64,000 nt of DNA from assembly GCA_016716665.1 (NCBI GenBank), contig JADJVH010000013.1, positions 97,660 to 161,659 on the forward strand. The letters run 5' to 3'. The notes under the pieces were generated by a model, which was given only the letters and a program-made list of their open reading frames with translations, was not told where the DNA came from and made no database searches. The translations under genes and the position numbers were made by a program. Shown piece after piece: positions 34,752-43,091 of this stretch. The number at the start of each line of letters is the position of its first letter. Within the stretch, counting starts at the first letter, position 1. Origin of the DNA: Candidatus Opimibacter iunctus. Lineage in GTDB: Bacteria; Bacteroidota; Bacteroidia; Chitinophagales; Saprospiraceae.

Positions 34752-34791
34752 GCCCTGGTCTTCTTACGGGAAGATCAGGGCTCTTTTTTTT
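34752..34791 (+). terminator. Rho-independent terminator after clpX
   Basis: A 12-bp stem with one G-U pair, GCCCTGGTCTTC (34752-34763) with GAAGATCAGGGC (34770-34781), is followed by TC and eight T. It ends the tig-clpP-clpX unit 55 nt after clpX. Confidence 0.9.
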
Positions 34792-34840
34792 ACGGATGCC
34801 GTTGTTTATAGTTGAGGAGGAATCATCATCTTTGTTGCAC

Positions 34841-35583
34841 ATGCGCTGGCGGATTCACTTAAGTTATTTGGGCACTGCTTATTGCGGTTGGCAGCGGCAA
34901 CCTGGAGATTCATCGGTGCAGCAGACCGTTGAAGAAGCTTTTTCCATGATATTACGACAACCTGTTGAAATCACAGGTTGTGGCAGGACAGATACAGGAG
35001 TACATGCCAGGCATTACGTGGCCCACACAGATATTTTGGATCTCACATTAAGTGACAAGGTGGTCTATCACCTCAATGCGGTCCTTCCGAATGATATTGC
35101 TATCAGCCACATCATTGGAAACGCACGACGCCTTTCATGCCAGGTTTGACGCTGTTGAAAGACATTACAGGTATTATATCCATTTCAATAAAGATCCCTT
35201 CCTCAATGGCCTCTCCTGTTATTTCCATCAGCACTCACCATTAGATCAGCAAATCATGCACGAAGCGGCTGCTATGTTGATGGCGTATGATCACTTTAAA
35301 CCACTATGTAAAACCGGATCTGATGCAGAGCATTTCAGGTGCACGCTGTCGGAATCAAAGTGGACTTTTGATGCAAATGGGGCTGTCTTTTCTATCAGAG
35401 CCAACAGATTCCTCCGAGGTATGGTTAGACTCACTGTAGGCGCATGCCTCAATGCAGGTCTAGGCAAAAATCACATTGGAAGAACTTAAGGACAGTCTTG
35501 ATCAGCAGCTATCGATGCCCCATGCCTGGAGCGTCCCGCAGAAGGATTGTATCTTGAAAATGTGCTGTACAAAAATGAATTAA
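34841..35583 (+). pseudogene. truA: tRNA pseudouridine synthase A with three apparent frameshifts
   Basis: TruA makes pseudouridine at tRNA positions 38-40. The start MRWRIHLSYLGTAYCGWQRQ and the catalytic GCGRTDTGVHARHYVAH are in the first frame. Three indels then move the reading frame: an extra base at GG 35117-35118 (next block HDAFHARFDAVERHYRYYI), an extra A in A5 35466-35470 (next block LEELKDSLDQQLSMPHAW) and a missing base near 35538 (PAEGLYLENVLY). Conserved residues on both sides are good, so either the consensus is poor here or the gene decayed very recently. The exact 3' end is uncertain. Confidence 0.8.
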
Positions 35584-35595
35584 TCAGTAAAAACG

Positions 35596-35637
35596 TTCTT
35601 CACTTTTCATTCTTCACTTTTCATTCTTCATTTTTCA
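35596..35637. repeat. Six perfect heptads (TGAAGAA/TGAAAAG type) between truA and glyA
   Basis: Six contiguous 7-nt units, each ending TCA on the + strand and so beginning TGA on the minus strand. The glyA stop (35643-35645) lies five bases beyond the last unit. Confidence 0.8.
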
Positions 35638-35642
35638 CTTAT

Positions 35643-36926
35643 TTACTCATCAGGATAAAGTCTGAATGAAGATGCAAATTCATTGACTTCATGATGGATG
35701 GCGGAGAGTGCAGAAAAATCATTCCTGTTGATCAGTGCGCGATCAATCCAATCTACGATCTGTATGCAATCATCCTGCATCATACCTCGTGTAGTGATAG
35801 CGGCTGAGCCAATTCTGATGCCTGATGTCACAAAGGGACTATTCTTGTCAAATGGCACCATGTTCTTATTGACAGTGATATCCGCCTGGATCAATGCTTC
35901 TTCAGCTTCTTTGCCTGTCAGTCCTTTATTGGAAAGATCGATCAACATGAGGTGATTATCTGTTCCACCGAAATAATCTGGTACCCTCTGTCCACCAGTT
36001 CGTTGGCCATGGCATGGGCATTGGCGATCACTTGTTTGGAATAAAGGGGTGAACTCCGGAGTGGATGCTTCAATAAAGGAAACAGCTTTTGCTGCAATGA
36101 CATGTTCCAATGGTCCGCCTTGCATACCTGGAAATACACCGCTGTTGAGGATCGCAGACATCTGGATAGGTTCCCCTTTCTTAGTAGTCCTGCCCCATGG
36201 GTTGTCGAAATCCCTGCCCATCATGATCACTCCGCCTCGCGGGCCCCTGAGTGTTTTGTGTGTAGTACTTGTGACGATGTGGCAATGTTGCAGTGGATCA
36301 TTGAGCAGCCCTGTGGCAATCAGGCCGGCGGGGTGGGCGATATCTGCCATGAGCAGCGCACCCACTTCATCCGCGATTTCCCTGAAGCGCTTGTAATCCC
36401 ACTCACGGCTGTAGGCCGAAGCACCGCAAATGATCAGTTTAGGTTTATGTTGCTTTGCCTGGCTGTAGACCTCATCCATATCCACCCGGCCGGTCTCCTG
36501 GTTGACATTGTAATGGGTCGCATTAAATGTCAGCCCGCTATAATTGACAGGAGATCCATGGGTCAGGTGACCGCCATGGGCGAGGTTAAAGCCGAGTATC
36601 GTATCACCGGGTTTCAAGACCGCCAGATAGACGGCAGAATTGGCCTGTGCCCCGGAATGCGGCTGCACGTTGGCATATTCAGCCCCAAACAAGGACTTGA
36701 GGCTTTCGATAGCTATTGTTTCAATCTCATCTACTACTTCACATCCCCCATAATATCGCTTGCCGGGATATCCCTCCGCATATTTATTTGTCAGGCACGA
36801 ACCCATCGCTTCAAGGACAGCGATCGACGTAAAGTTTTCCGAGGCAATCAGCTCAATCCCTTTGCGCTGACGGTTTTCCTCCTTACTGATCAATTCAAAA
36901 ATAGTCTTGGTATCCATGCCCATCAT
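35643..36926 (-). CDS. glyA: Serine hydroxymethyltransferase (with two compensating frameshifts)
   Basis: 427 aa PLP enzyme converting serine and THF to glycine and methylene-THF. IELIASENFTS, YPGKRYYGGCEVVD, NVQPHSGAQAN, VTSTTHKTLRGPRGG (PLP lysine) and SGIRIGSAAITTRG are all present. Between about 35970 and 36042 the frame reads a nonsense segment; the frame shifted by one gives the expected YSKQVIANAHAMANELVDRG. An extra base at TTT 36043-36045 and a missing base at CC 35968-35969 explain this, so the ORF stays open by compensation. MMGMD offers alternative starts at 36926, 36923 and 36917. Confidence 0.93.
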   Translation of the reverse strand: MMGMDTKTIFELISKEENRQRKGIELIASENFTSIAVLEAMGSCLTNKYAEGYPGKRYYGGCEVVDEIETIAIESLKSLFGAEYANVQPHSGAQANSAVYLAVLKPGDTILGFNLAHGGHLTHGSPVNYSGLTFNATHYNVNQETGRVDMDEVYSQAKQHKPKLIICGASAYSREWDYKRFREIADEVGALLMADIAHPAGLIATGLLNDPLQHCHIVTSTTHKTLRGPRGGVIMMGRDFDNPWGRTTKKGEPIQMSAILNSGVFPGMQGGPLEHVIAAKAVSFIEASTPEFTPLFQTSDRQCPCHGQRTGGQRVPDYFGGTDNHLMLIDLSNKGLTGKEAEEALIQADITVNKNMVPFDKNSPFVTSGIRIGSAAITTRGMMQDDCIQIVDWIDRALINRNDFSALSAIHHEVNEFASSFRLYPDE

Positions 36927-37132
36927 TATCCAGTTTTCTAACCCGTAAAGATGTAAAATGTTTTATACTTTCTGACCAACTGTGATCATCCCTCCCGCTG
37001 ATTTTGCGCACTGCTCAATACCCTGGCTGCCTGCCCTTAAACCCTAAAGGGGACTTGATTGATTATACATCAAACTACCGACTGCCCTCGCTTTACGGCT
37101 TCGCAGTTACGGATCTCCGCTGGGCGCGACTG

Positions 37133-37179
37133 GCTCCTTGCTCCTTGTCCTTGCCCTTGCCCTATGCTCTATGCCCTAT
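37133..37179. repeat. Heptad/hexad array containing the HD-gene stop codon
   Basis: Units of 7, 7, 6, 6, 7, 7 and 7 nt, from GCTCCTT to GCCCTAT types. On the minus strand the unit GGCATAG is repeated, and the stop TAG of the HD-domain gene (37176-37178) lies within the array's last + strand unit. The remaining gap up to glyA (37180 is already coding; glyA begins at 36926) holds nothing else clear. Confidence 0.7.
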
Positions 37180-38386
37180 GCCACAGGGTGGCAGATGTAA
37201 TATTTCCTGTTAAAGGCAATCCGCACCGGTGTTTCCAAAAAGGACGAAAACGGCCTGATTTCTCCGCTCTTCATCAGGATTTGTATTTCATCATCCTCCC
37301 TTACATAGTCTGCCTTCGTTTCGCTGCCGGTCCAGATCATCAAATCCGCTTCCTCGGGGGCCCAGTCATATTTTTCCTGCATTTAGCCTTGATATCATTG
37401 ATCACGTCCTCTTCAGGTGGAGTCTCTGACCATTTCATTTTGTGCAGTTTGCGATGAAAGAGGTTGGAGGTCAGAAAACGAAGCGGGGTATAGAAATGAT
37501 CCTGCAGCCGCTTGATGCTGTAATCAACCGAGATATCATCCAGGTCGCAAAAGATAGCCAAAAGCTCTTCGGTATTTTCTCTCAGTTGTTGCAAATCGAT
37601 CTTATGCGAAAGGAAAAATTCAAGTTCAGGAGCCAGGTATCCTGTTCTCTCCAGCGGATCCTGGTCACGGAGCATGTGGATGATTGCCTTGGCCATCAAC
37701 TCAGCCGCCACCGCAGTCTTGTGCAGGTAGACTTGCCAGTACATAATCCGCCTGGCCACCAGGAACTTTTCGATGCTGTATAGCCCCTTTTCCTCAACGA
37801 CAAGTTTGTCATCAACCACCTGGAGCATTCGCAGGATCCGGTCATGTCCCACAACACCCTCTGCGACTCCTGTATAAAAACTATCCCTTGACAGGTAATC
37901 AAGCCGGTCAAGGTCCAGCTGCCCACTGATCAGTTGATGGAAGAAATGCCTTGGATACCGCCCGGTAAACATGTCATAGGCAAGACCAAGCTGTCCACCC
38001 ATAGTTTCCCCCAGGTGCACCATGATCGTCTTTCCGATGGCTTCATGGTCAGCATTGATGATCCGTCCCTCAAGGGCATGAGAGTATGGGCTATGCCCTA
38101 TATCATGCAGCAGTACAGCGATCAGGGCCGCTTCCTCCTCTTGTTCGGTAATTTCGGTTTGCTTGGACCTCAGCTCATCAATAGCCATTCCCATCAGGTG
38201 CATCGCCCCGAGCGCATGGTGAAACCGTGTGTGCTGCGACCCGGGGTAGACCAGGTGGGTCAGGCCAGTCTGTTTGATACGCCTCAGGCGCTGAAACAAA
38301 GGATGCTCGATCAGGTCAAAGATGAGTGGTGTCCGGATATGGATCAGCCCGTACACCGGATCATTTATGAGCTTCATTTTGTTCAT
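37176..38386 (-). CDS. HD-domain phosphohydrolase (frameshifted near the C-terminus)
   Basis: About 403 aa when corrected. HD superfamily (dGTPase-like): NDPVYGLIHI at the N-terminus, LFQRLRRIKQTGLTHLVYPGSQHTRFHHALGAMHL, the HD metal pair in VLLHDIGHSPYSHALE, and DLDRLDYLSRDSFYTGV. The frame breaks at 37382-37384 (T3, should be T4): the read-out tail is short, whereas the shifted frame gives KAKMQEKYDWAPEEADLMIWTGSE and ends HPVA at 37176. Probably hydrolyses a (deoxy)nucleoside triphosphate or cyclic nucleotide; substrate unknown. The stop sits in a heptad array. Confidence 0.88.
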
Positions 38387-38583
38387 ATGGCAAAGATTGG
38401 GAAAATATCAGCCTGTCGGGTATCGTTCGATACATTCAGGGCGCGGCTAATACCAATAAAGTAGGCAATTGCCATTTTTACCATGATCTGACAATCCCTT
38501 TTGGTATTTATGTATCGTACGATTATTAGTGGCGCCCTTCATGCCAAATGAACTCATTACCTTAATGCGTTGTACTGTAAGTT

Positions 38584-40155
38584 ATGGATAGAATAAAAAT
38601 ACTCTGGGCAGACGATGAAATCGATTTGTTGAAGCCCCAATTGTTTTTCCTTGAAAAAAAGGGCTACAATGTTACCACAGTGTCCAACGGGCATGATGCT
38701 ATAGATGAGTTTGAGAGGGCAGGGGATGTCGATATAGTCTTCCTGGACGAAAGTATGCCAGGACTCTCAGGGCTCGAGACGATGCAGCGCCTCAAGGCCA
38801 TCAAGCCTTCTTTACCGATCGTGATGATCACCAAGAATGAAGCAGAGAATATCATGGAGGAAGCATTAGGTTCCCAGATTGATGATTACCTGATCAAGCC
38901 TGTCAATCCAAACCAGATCCTGCTGACCCTAAAGAAAATAGTAGACAACAAGAGGCTGGTCAGGGAAAAGACCTCGTCAGATTACCAGGCGGAATTCAGG
39001 AATATCCTGCTGGAAATCAATAGCGGCCTGGATGTCAGTTCATGGGCACAGGCGTACAAGAAGATAGTCAACTGGGAACTCAAGATAGATACATCGAGAA
39101 GTGAAGAGATGATTGATATTTTGTCTATGCAAAAGTCAGAAGCTAATTCAGAGTTTTCAAAGTTTGTGACCCGCAACTATATCTCATGGATCAACAATAA
39201 GGAGACAGCCCCACTGATGTCACCGGACCTGATGTCAGCCAAAATATTGCCCCATCTCAATGATAAGACACCGGTGGTATTTCTCCTGCTGGACAACCTC
39301 CGCTGGGACCAGTGGAAAATGCTCGAACCCATCATCACAGAGCTCTATGAAGTGGAGGAGGAGTCTTTTTTCTATAGCATACTGCCAACCTCTACCCAAT
39401 ATAGCCGCAATTCGATTTTTGCCGGGATGATGCCAGCCGATATTGCCAAAAACTATCCCGATATGTGGGTAGAAGATTTTGAAGAAGGCGGAAAGAACCT
39501 TCATGAAGCAGAATTGCTCGGAAAGCAACTGCAACGTAGGATGCGTAAGGAAATCAAATGGCAATACCTCAAGATCACCAATGCTGAACAGGCAAGGGAT
39601 CTTGGCGAAAAGGCACTGGACCTGATGCACAACAATCTTGTTGTTATTGTGTACAATTTTATAGATATGCTCTCCCACGCCAGGACTGAAATGGAGGTCC
39701 TCAAGGAACTGGCTGGCGATGAAAAGGCATACCGCTCACTCACCTACAGTTGGTTTGTAAATTCACAGGTTTGGACGGCACTCCGGAAGATGGCCACCCA
39801 GGGTATAAAACTGATCATCGGAACAGATCACGGGACCATTCGTGTCAAGCAACCTTCCAAGGTCGTCGGAGACCGCAACACTACCACCAATCTGCGGTAT
39901 AAAATGGGTAAGAATCTGCAGTATGAACCCAAGGATGTGCTTGAGATAAAGAAACCTGAAGAAGCAGGTTTGCCGCGGCCTAACCTGAGTTCAGGGTATA
40001 TCTTCGCCAAGGAAGATAAATACTTCCTTTACCCTAATAACTACAATCATTACAACACCTATTACCGCAATACCTTCCAGCACGGAGGTATCTCTCTAGA
40101 GGAAATGATCTGTCCCATCATACGACTGGTCCCAAAGACCGGAGTAAGACTGTAG
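38584..40155 (+). CDS. porX: PorX-type response regulator with PglZ-family phosphatase domain
   Basis: 523 aa. Receiver domain with acidic pair D10-D11, phosphoacceptor D55 (IVFLDESMPG) and YLIKPVNP; a helical linker; then an alkaline-phosphatase-like PglZ domain from about residue 200 (VVFLLLDNLRWDQW, NSIFAGMMPADIA, FIDMLSHAR, IIGTDHGTIRV, and a late NTFQHGGISLEEMICP). PorX, with the kinase PorY and sigma factor SigP, controls T9SS genes in Porphyromonas; the PglZ domain degrades cyclic or linear oligonucleotides (published family knowledge). No PorY is in this window. The 3' end leads into an octad array. Confidence 0.95.
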   Translation: MDRIKILWADDEIDLLKPQLFFLEKKGYNVTTVSNGHDAIDEFERAGDVDIVFLDESMPGLSGLETMQRLKAIKPSLPIVMITKNEAENIMEEALGSQIDDYLIKPVNPNQILLTLKKIVDNKRLVREKTSSDYQAEFRNILLEINSGLDVSSWAQAYKKIVNWELKIDTSRSEEMIDILSMQKSEANSEFSKFVTRNYISWINNKETAPLMSPDLMSAKILPHLNDKTPVVFLLLDNLRWDQWKMLEPIITELYEVEEESFFYSILPTSTQYSRNSIFAGMMPADIAKNYPDMWVEDFEEGGKNLHEAELLGKQLQRRMRKEIKWQYLKITNAEQARDLGEKALDLMHNNLVVIVYNFIDMLSHARTEMEVLKELAGDEKAYRSLTYSWFVNSQVWTALRKMATQGIKLIIGTDHGTIRVKQPSKVVGDRNTTTNLRYKMGKNLQYEPKDVLEIKKPEEAGLPRPNLSSGYIFAKEDKYFLYPNNYNHYNTYYRNTFQHGGISLEEMICPIIRLVPKTGVRL

Positions 40156-40164
40156 ATATCAGGT

Positions 40165-40228
40165 GATCTAGTGATCGGGTGATCTAGTGATCGAGTGATC
40201 TAGTGATCTAGTGATCGGGTGATCGGGT
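40165..40228. repeat. Eight-unit octanucleotide array with regularly spaced GATC sites
   Basis: Eight contiguous units of 8 nt, GATCTAGT alternating with GATCGGGT or GATCGAGT, beginning 9 nt after the porX stop. Each unit starts with GATC, giving GATC at exact 8-bp spacing, and TAG/TGA triplets are met in every frame because 8 is not a multiple of 3. Confidence 0.85.
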
Positions 40229-40234
40229 GAGTCA

Positions 40235-40290
40235 CCGGTTGCTGAGCGTAGTCGAAGCATCGTTTTTCACTCTTCACTTTTCTTTCTTCA
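40235..40290. repeat. Composite repeat: CCGGTTGCTGAGCGTAGTC motif plus TGAARAR heptads
   Basis: The 40235-40259 motif is nearly identical to 28130-28154, and heptads follow at 40263-40290 in the same order and orientation. The stop of the PH-like gene (40274-40276) is the first triplet of a heptad (minus strand). Confidence 0.8.
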
Positions 40291-40723
40291 CTTCTATTAG
40301 TCCTGGGTTTTCCTTGAGAAAATCCAGCCATAGCGCCTGGGCGGCAAGGAAATAAATATACTGACCAAAAGATCCTTTGGATTTGAGTTTAATGCAGAAT
40401 ACTCTTCCGGGGAGCGTTTTAGAATCACTGATAGATTCCACTTCAGTGAAAGGATATTTATAGGTCTTGAAATAATTGCTGACATAGATAAAACGGCTAT
40501 CCATATCCACCCTGTAAAAACGCCATAGTAGTAACTTGATCAGCAAAAAACCACTGCCAAGGATCAGTAGTAAACCAAGCCATATAAAAGGATTACCAAA
40601 TAAGCCTGCCTTACCTCTGACCGCCCAGCTCAATAGGATGACGATGGATAAAATGGCAGTAAACCAAATGGTCGGAAGCGCGATGCGCAGGACAATGGTC
40701 AGTTGAGAAGAAACCCTTTGCAT
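40274..40723 (-). CDS. Small membrane protein, PH-domain-like
   Basis: 149 aa. Two hydrophobic helices (about residues 10-35 and 47-67) are followed by a short beta-rich domain (FYRVDMDSRFIYVSNYFKTYKYPFTEVESI) that resembles bacterial PH or YdbT-like domains. Function unknown. The ATG at 40721-40723 directly follows the tatC stop (40725-40727), so it is coupled to tatC. The last codons (VKKEK) and stop lie inside the heptad array, suggesting that the repeat has reshaped the C-terminus. Confidence 0.7.
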   Translation of the reverse strand: MQRVSSQLTIVLRIALPTIWFTAILSIVILLSWAVRGKAGLFGNPFIWLGLLLILGSGFLLIKLLLWRFYRVDMDSRFIYVSNYFKTYKYPFTEVESISDSKTLPGRVFCIKLKSKGSFGQYIYFLAAQALWLDFLKENPGLIEVKKEK

Positions 40724-40724
40724 A

Positions 40725-41573
40725 TCAATCGTTGTCTGGTTCAGCACCACTGGCGGCCTCAGCGGCCTCTTTTGCTGCACGCTCTTTATCAATACGCTTT
40801 ACAACAATGATGCTGACGGTATATAAAAGGAATAGTGGGATGGCCACCAGCATCTGGGAAAAAACATCCGGGCCCGGCGTGATGACCGCTGCGACGATGA
40901 CAATCACTACCGCAGCATGCTTGCGATACTCGATCAGGAAGGCAGAGGAGATCAGGCCTATTTTTGCCAGAAAATACAATACTACAGGGGTCTCGAAGAT
41001 AAGGCCCACAGGCAAGGTAAACATGGTGATGGAATTGACCAGCGCATCAAGGGTGGTGGTATTTGCAATATCCGGACTGACACTGTAGGTCGATAGAAAG
41101 GTGATTGCAATCGGTGCAATGACGAAGTATCCAAAAGACACACCGGAGAGAAACAGAAAACTGCAGATAAACACCATTCCTCTGGCGGCCTTGATTTCCT
41201 TCTTGTACAAGCCGGGCTTGATAAACCGCCATAACTCATATAAGATGTACGGGAAGGATACGATAAAACCAAGCCAGAGCGAAACCTTCAGATGGCTGAT
41301 AAATTGTTCCTGGATATCCCGGGTGATAATCTGGAGATGCTGCGGGTAGAAACAGACATTTGGGATATAGTCGCAGATCAGTTGATAGGTGATAAAATCC
41401 GGGGTGGTCGGCCCGAGGATCACCTGCTGGAAAACGAAATCTTTAAGCAAAAAGACCACGATGGTGACCACGAGTACAGCGATGGCCGCCCGAAAGAGAT
41501 GCCATCTGAGTTCCTCGATGTGCTCGAAGAAACTCATTTCGTTTGGGTTCTTTGCAGGTATTTCTTTTGCCAT
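40725..41573 (-). CDS. tatC: Sec-independent protein translocase protein TatC
   Basis: 282 aa with six helices. N-terminal MSFFEHIEELRWHLFRA is the TatC signature with the twin-arginine-binding glutamate; FVSFPYILYELWRFIKPGLYKKEI and VTPGPDVFSQ-like ITPGPDVFSQMLVAIPLFLLY are the other conserved blocks. It receives twin-arginine signal peptides in the inner membrane. Bacteroidota tatA is often elsewhere; none is visible here. The C-terminus has an Ala/Glu-rich tail. Confidence 0.95.
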   Translation of the reverse strand: MAKEIPAKNPNEMSFFEHIEELRWHLFRAAIAVLVVTIVVFLLKDFVFQQVILGPTTPDFITYQLICDYIPNVCFYPQHLQIITRDIQEQFISHLKVSLWLGFIVSFPYILYELWRFIKPGLYKKEIKAARGMVFICSFLFLSGVSFGYFVIAPIAITFLSTYSVSPDIANTTTLDALVNSITMFTLPVGLIFETPVVLYFLAKIGLISSAFLIEYRKHAAVVIVIVAAVITPGPDVFSQMLVAIPLFLLYTVSIIVVKRIDKERAAKEAAEAASGAEPDND

Positions 41574-41683
41574 CCGTCTTTAAGCGTTAATCGGTCAGGG
41601 TGCGAATATCGTGAAGTATCCACTATTCTTTGCCAGAAACCTGAGTTAAGGTGTTGGTAACAGGGGATAGGCCCTGTTATACC

Positions 41684-41691
41684 TATATTTG
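41684..41691 (+). promoter_or_regulatory. Predicted -7 element of the LamG cargo gene
   Basis: TATATTTG, 85 nt before the ATG of the LamG-domain protein. No clear -33 box. Confidence 0.35.
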
Positions 41692-41776
41692 CCACTGGTT
41701 AAGATCTTTTAGCGGGCAGCAAATGGCCGGCCGGAAGGATCTGATTGACATAACCTTCTCGTTTTAAAGATACTAT

Positions 41777-43012
41777 ATGGCCCGTCAGGACAGTTTTAGA
41801 GTAATGCGTGTACTATTCTGGATTGCAGGTTTTATCACCTGGAGTTTTTCCATTGCTGCCCAGCCTACAGATGGCTTGATTGCTTATTATTCATTTGACG
41901 CCTGTGATGCCACAGAAAATACCGGGCTCGGAGGCAATGGCATCATCATGGGTAACGCTACCTGTGGGTGTGGCGTCTCCGGAAGCGGTCTCAAGTTTGA
42001 TGGCAATACATCCGTGCAAATCCTGAGTAACCTCGATCTCCTGCTAAGTAATGACTTTACGATAAGTTTCTTCGTTTTGCCTGATCCACAAGGCAATGCT
42101 ATCATGGATATCATGTCTAAAAGTGAAAAATGCGGTATTGACAGCACATTTGAAGTCAGATACAACCCGGTGACCCGGGCGATGAGCATGACGTTGTCCC
42201 AGCAAGCTAATCTCTTCGTTAAGAGCACCTATAATGTGCCCGATAACCGCTGCTACCATCATATCGCATATGTGCGGCGAGACCGGGAACTCCTTATGTA
42301 TTATGACGGCGTCCAGCAGACCTTGAATCCTAGTTCAGCATTGGTCCGTATCATCAATAATGGGATTCTGACCCTTGGGGCCGGACCTTGCCTGGCCAAT
42401 GGAGAGGTACAGTTTCGCGGTACGCTTGATGAATTGCGATTTTATAACAGGGCCTTGACTTCTTTTGAGGTCGAGGAGCTCTATATCCCTGTAGATAAAA
42501 TCACCTCGCCTGATACAGTCCTCTTTACAGGCACATCTATGCAGTTGAGGCTTCCTGTCACATGTGCTCCATCCATTGTATGGTCACCTTCAACCGGCCT
42601 TAGTAATAATATGATCGCCCAGCCTATGTTGACTCCTCCGGCGACAAGTACTTATGATGTATCACTCAACTATGGATTTTGCCAGGCATTTGATTCAATC
42701 CACGTGACTGTCGCGGATTCTGCAGACCTGAGTTGCCAGAATGTGTTTTTCCCCACAGGCTTTACGCCAAACGGAGATAATATCAACGACTCATGGGGAA
42801 TGAGTAATGTCGTTTTCCTTGGCCAATTTTTATCCCTCGAAGTCTTTGACCGCTGGGGCGGAACGGTCTTCAATACCACAGATATGTCAGACGAGTGGGA
42901 TGGATCAAAGAATGGCGAAGAGCTTGAGCCAGGCCAGTATACCTATCTATTTTCCTATACCTGCGAAGGGAAGGAATACAAGAAAACCGGGAGCGTAGTG
43001 ATGATCCGATAA
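41777..43012 (+). CDS. LamG-domain surface protein with T9SS type-B (gliding-motility-associated) C-terminal domain
   Basis: 411 aa. Signal peptide to about residue 28 (SIAAQP), then a concanavalin-like LamG jelly roll (GLIAYYSFDACDATENTG to GTLDELRFYNRALTSFEVEELY, about 30-235), a short Ig-like stretch and the CHU_C-type domain (FFPTGFTPNGDNINDSWG, LEVFDRWGGTVFNT, EWDGSKNGEELEPGQYTYLF). The last part is the T9SS type-B sorting domain. It is thus a likely surface-anchored sugar- or protein-binding cargo of the Gld/Por system. A large palindrome follows its stop. Confidence 0.9.
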   Translation: MARQDSFRVMRVLFWIAGFITWSFSIAAQPTDGLIAYYSFDACDATENTGLGGNGIIMGNATCGCGVSGSGLKFDGNTSVQILSNLDLLLSNDFTISFFVLPDPQGNAIMDIMSKSEKCGIDSTFEVRYNPVTRAMSMTLSQQANLFVKSTYNVPDNRCYHHIAYVRRDRELLMYYDGVQQTLNPSSALVRIINNGILTLGAGPCLANGEVQFRGTLDELRFYNRALTSFEVEELYIPVDKITSPDTVLFTGTSMQLRLPVTCAPSIVWSPSTGLSNNMIAQPMLTPPATSTYDVSLNYGFCQAFDSIHVTVADSADLSCQNVFFPTGFTPNGDNINDSWGMSNVVFLGQFLSLEVFDRWGGTVFNTTDMSDEWDGSKNGEELEPGQYTYLFSYTCEGKEYKKTGSVVMIR

Positions 43013-43013
43013 C

Positions 43014-43078
43014 CTGAATCGCATATTTTTTGTAGAGACGCGATTAATCGCGTCTCTACAAAAAATATCACGATTCAG
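43014..43078. repeat. 65-nt palindrome with 23-bp perfect stem
   Basis: 43023-43045 and 43046-43068 are exact complements (core GAGACGCGATTAATCGCG), with a further 8-bp outer arm CTGAATCG/CGATTCAG after a small bulge. It lies between two convergent cargo genes. It may act as a bidirectional terminator, since T/A runs flank the GC core, but it also looks like a dispersed palindromic repeat. Confidence 0.9.
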
Positions 43079-43091
43079 ATATGGTCAAATA

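Noticed and set aside
36102..36941. 279-codon open frame on the plus strand opposite glyA
   Set aside because: Antisense shadow of a well-conserved enzyme gene.
40165..40228. CRISPR-like array
   Set aside because: Units are only 8 nt with no spacers; it is a simple tandem repeat. No cas gene is in the window.
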